Below are positions 6,604 through 8,267 of a DNA stretch of 8,267 bases, piece by piece. The position numbers were made by a program, and so were the translations under genes. The first letter of the stretch is position 1, and every line of letters begins with the position of its first letter. Location: assembly GCA_012514445.1 (NCBI GenBank), contig JAAZAI010000545.1:1-8267 (forward strand), read 5' to 3'. The notes below the pieces were generated by a model. That model did no database searches. It was not told the origin of the DNA and saw nothing but the letters and a program-made list of their open reading frames with translations. The DNA comes from Lentisphaerota bacterium (GTDB lineage Bacteria; Verrucomicrobiota; Kiritimatiellia; RFP12; UBA3636).

Positions 6604-8267
6604 ATGTTCTGGACGAAGGCGATCGGCGGGGTGCTCTGCGGAATCGCGGTGTCGGCGGCGGCGGCCGCGGACGCCGCGGGCGAGCGTTCATACCCCGAGG
6701 CGGGCTGGAAGCCCGCCCCGAGCCGCCACGCCTCGCCGCGGGCCGTGCGCGGCGGACGCATCGTCGTCGCCGCCGGGAGCGTGCCCAGGAGCCTCAACCC
6801 GCTGCTCGACAACAACGTCTTCAGCTCGCGCGTCTTCGGGTTCATGTACGAATCCCTGCTCGGCATGGACGACGCCACGGGCGAATACGCCCCAGGCCTC
6901 GCCTCGCGCTGGACGGTCTCCGCCGACGGTCGCGCCTTCACCTTCACGATCGACCCCGAGGCGCGGTGGAGCGACGGACGTCCCGTCACGGCGGCGGACG
7001 TCAAGTGGACGTTCGACGCGATCATGGATCCCGCCCATCTCACGGGCCCGCACAAGGTGGCCTTGCAGACCTTCACGGCGACGCCGCCGGAGGTGCTCGC
7101 CCCGGATCGCATCCGCTTCACGGCGGGCGAGGTGCACTGGCGCAATCTCGGCGCCGCCGGCGGCTTCCCCGTCCTGCCCTCGCACGTCTTCGCCGGGCGG
7201 GACTTCAACGCGCTGAACTTCGATTTCCCGGTCGTCTCCGGTCCCTACCGGCTGGGCGCGATGAAGGAGAACGTGTCGCTGCAGATGGCGCGGCGCCCCG
7301 ACTGGTGGGCGGACGCGAAGCCGTGGAACTGGCATCTGCTCAACTTCGACGTCGTCGAGTACCGTTTCTTCTCGGATCCCGAGAACGCCTGGGACGCCTT
7401 CCGCAAGGGCCTTTTCGACTACTATCCCGTCTACACGGCGCGCATCTGGGTGCAGGAGACGCACGGCGAGCGCTTCGACCGCAACTGGATCGTCAAGCGC
7501 GCCATCCGCAACCAGGCGCCCGTCGGCTTCCAGGGCTTCGCGATGAACCTGCGCCGCAAGCCCTACGACGACGTGCGCGTGCGCCAGGCGCTGGCGCATC
7601 TGCTGGACCGCGAGACGCTCAACGCCACGATGATGTACGGGCAGTACTTCCTCCACCGCTCGTATTTCGAGGATCTCTACGACGCGCAGCGCCCGTGCCC
7701 CAATCCGTTCTTCGAATTCAACCCCGCCAAGGCCCGGACCCTGCTCGCCGAAGCCGGCTGGAAGCCGGACCCCGCCACCGGGATGCTCGCCAAGGACGGG
7801 CAACCGCTTGTCGTGAAATTTCTCTCCAACGGCGGCACTTCGGACAAGTTCCTGGCGCGCTACAAGGGCGATCTCGCCGCCGCCGGCGTCGGACTCGCGA
7901 TCGAGCACAAGGACTGGGCGGCCTGGGCGCGCGACATGGACGCCTACGACTTCGACATGACATGGGCCGCGTGGTCGGCCGGCCTCCGCAAGGACCCCGA
8001 GGGCATGTGGGCATCCGCCCAGGCCTCCGCCGAGGGCGGCAACAACATCACGGGCTTCGCCGATCCGCGCGTGGACGATCTCATCGAGCGGCAGAAGACG
8101 ATCTTCTCCCTGGCGGAGCGCAACGACGTCTGCCGCGAGATCGACGGCATCGTCGCCGAGGCGGTGCCCTACATCCTGCTCTGGAACACGGACGCCACGC
8201 GAATGCTCTGGTGGAACAAGTTCGGCGTGCCGGAGGGCGTGCTGCCCAAATACGGAAGCTTCGACGA
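6604..8267 (+). CDS. YejA-like extracellular solute-binding protein, family 5 (3' end beyond window)
   Basis: Periplasmic binding protein of an oligopeptide-type ABC importer (SBP_bac_5, YejA-like branch). The frame is open to the last base, giving 554 residues without a stop. Residues 1-22 form a Sec signal peptide (Lys5, a hydrophobic core, Ala-rich AxA sites near 19-22). Cys12 is not in a lipobox, so it is not a lipoprotein. Family blocks include GGRIVVA (50-56), TFTIDPEARWSDGRPVTAAD (113-132), VSGPYRLG (211-218), NQAPVGFQGFAMNLRR (303-318), DVRVRQALAHLLDRE (323-337), MYGQYF (344-349), LLAEAGWKPDP (380-390) and WWNKFGVP (536-543). The GFQGFAMNLRR and WNKFG blocks are what point to the YejA type rather than OppA. 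Only the C-terminal tail is missing. No clear Shine-Dalgarno precedes the ATG, so it may rely on coupling to the isomerase gene upstream. Permease and ATPase genes are expected to the right; the ligand is unknown. Confidence 0.88.
   Translation, partial: MFWTKAIGGVLCGIAVSAAAAADAAGERSYPEAGWKPAPSRHASPRAVRGGRIVVAAGSVPRSLNPLLDNNVFSSRVFGFMYESLLGMDDATGEYAPGLASRWTVSADGRAFTFTIDPEARWSDGRPVTAADVKWTFDAIMDPAHLTGPHKVALQTFTATPPEVLAPDRIRFTAGEVHWRNLGAAGGFPVLPSHVFAGRDFNALNFDFPVVSGPYRLGAMKENVSLQMARRPDWWADAKPWNWHLLNFDVVEYRFFSDPENAWDAFRKGLFDYYPVYTARIWVQETHGERFDRNWIVKRAIRNQAPVGFQGFAMNLRRKPYDDVRVRQALAHLLDRETLNATMMYGQYFLHRSYFEDLYDAQRPCPNPFFEFNPAKARTLLAEAGWKPDPATGMLAKDGQPLVVKFLSNGGTSDKFLARYKGDLAAAGVGLAIEHKDWAAWARDMDAYDFDMTWAAWSAGLRKDPEGMWASAQASAEGGNNITGFADPRVDDLIERQKTIFSLAERNDVCREIDGIVAEAVPYILLWNTDATRMLWWNKFGVPEGVLPKYGSFD
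6699..6717. other. Perfect 7-bp GC hairpin inside the binding-protein gene
   Basis: GGCGGGC (6699-6705) and GCCCGCC (6711-6717) form a 7-bp stem around the 5-nt loop TGGAA, in the codons just after the signal peptide (EAGWKPA). A weaker 5-bp version with the same loop occurs at 7754-7768, where EAGWKP is encoded again. It may only reflect Gly-Trp-Lys-Pro codons in GC-rich DNA, or be a short palindromic repeat or mRNA structure. Confidence 0.3.

Noticed and set aside
6634..6639. Cys12 of the binding protein as a lipoprotein attachment site
   Set aside because: The preceding residues are G-V-L, with Leu directly before Cys, which does not fit a lipobox; Ala-rich signal peptidase I sites follow.
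3920..6691. A 923-codon open frame on the minus strand overlapping the Na/Pi gene, the divergent region and the isomerase gene
   Set aside because: It is out of frame with the clear Na/Pi protein, crosses the promoter region, and its translation is Arg/His/Pro-rich low complexity, as expected for a shadow frame in GC-rich DNA.
6688..7908. A 406-codon minus-strand frame inside the binding-protein gene
   Set aside because: It is antisense to a well-supported binding protein; its Gly/Arg/Val/Glu-rich translation has no recognisable domain.

Overview
The window comes from a GC-rich, Gram-negative-type bacterium. The evidence is an MsbA-like lipid exporter next to a lipid A-type (LpxL/HtrB) acyltransferase, plus a periplasmic binding protein with a Sec signal peptide. 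The codon use, the style of the sugar phosphate isomerase and the YejA-like binding protein make me think of the PVC group, perhaps a Kiritimatiellae-type uncultured genome. That placement is an impression from protein style, not a demonstrated assignment. Nothing looks like phage, plasmid, CRISPR, insertion sequence or RNA gene.

Left block, plus strand (1-3936): a 5'-truncated ABC exporter, an LpxL-family acyltransferase and hemW lie in a tight run with a 19-nt gap and then a 4-nt ATGA overlap, so they probably form one operon. The exporter frame is open from base 1. Its first 126 bases carry a perfect 32-bp direct repeat with a 48-bp period and an imperfect inverted third copy, all in frame. 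The GTG at 127 would give a protein lacking the first transmembrane helix, so the true start is most likely upstream of the window and the repeats lie in the loop between TM1 and TM2.

Middle (3937-5610, minus strand): a Na/Pi cotransporter-family protein with a PhoU-like C-terminal domain converges on hemW. The two stop codons touch, with no bases between them. Its start is ATG at 5610, supported by a ribosome binding site and a promoter-like sequence upstream.

Divergent control region (5611-5821): this 211-bp, comparatively AT-rich stretch is the only real intergenic space. It holds two back-to-back sigma70-like promoter candidates and a 7-bp inverted repeat with half-sites 32 bp apart that straddles the rightward promoter.

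Right block, plus strand (5822-8267): a TIM-barrel sugar phosphate isomerase/epimerase is followed after 23 nt by a YejA-like (family 5) extracellular solute-binding protein that runs off the window end. The two are likely co-transcribed and may belong to an uptake and catabolism locus whose permease and ATPase genes would lie beyond the right edge.

Overall the genes are known housekeeping or transport families. I do not see a wholly new system. The most unusual structure is the in-frame, palindrome-rich repeat element in the exporter gene.
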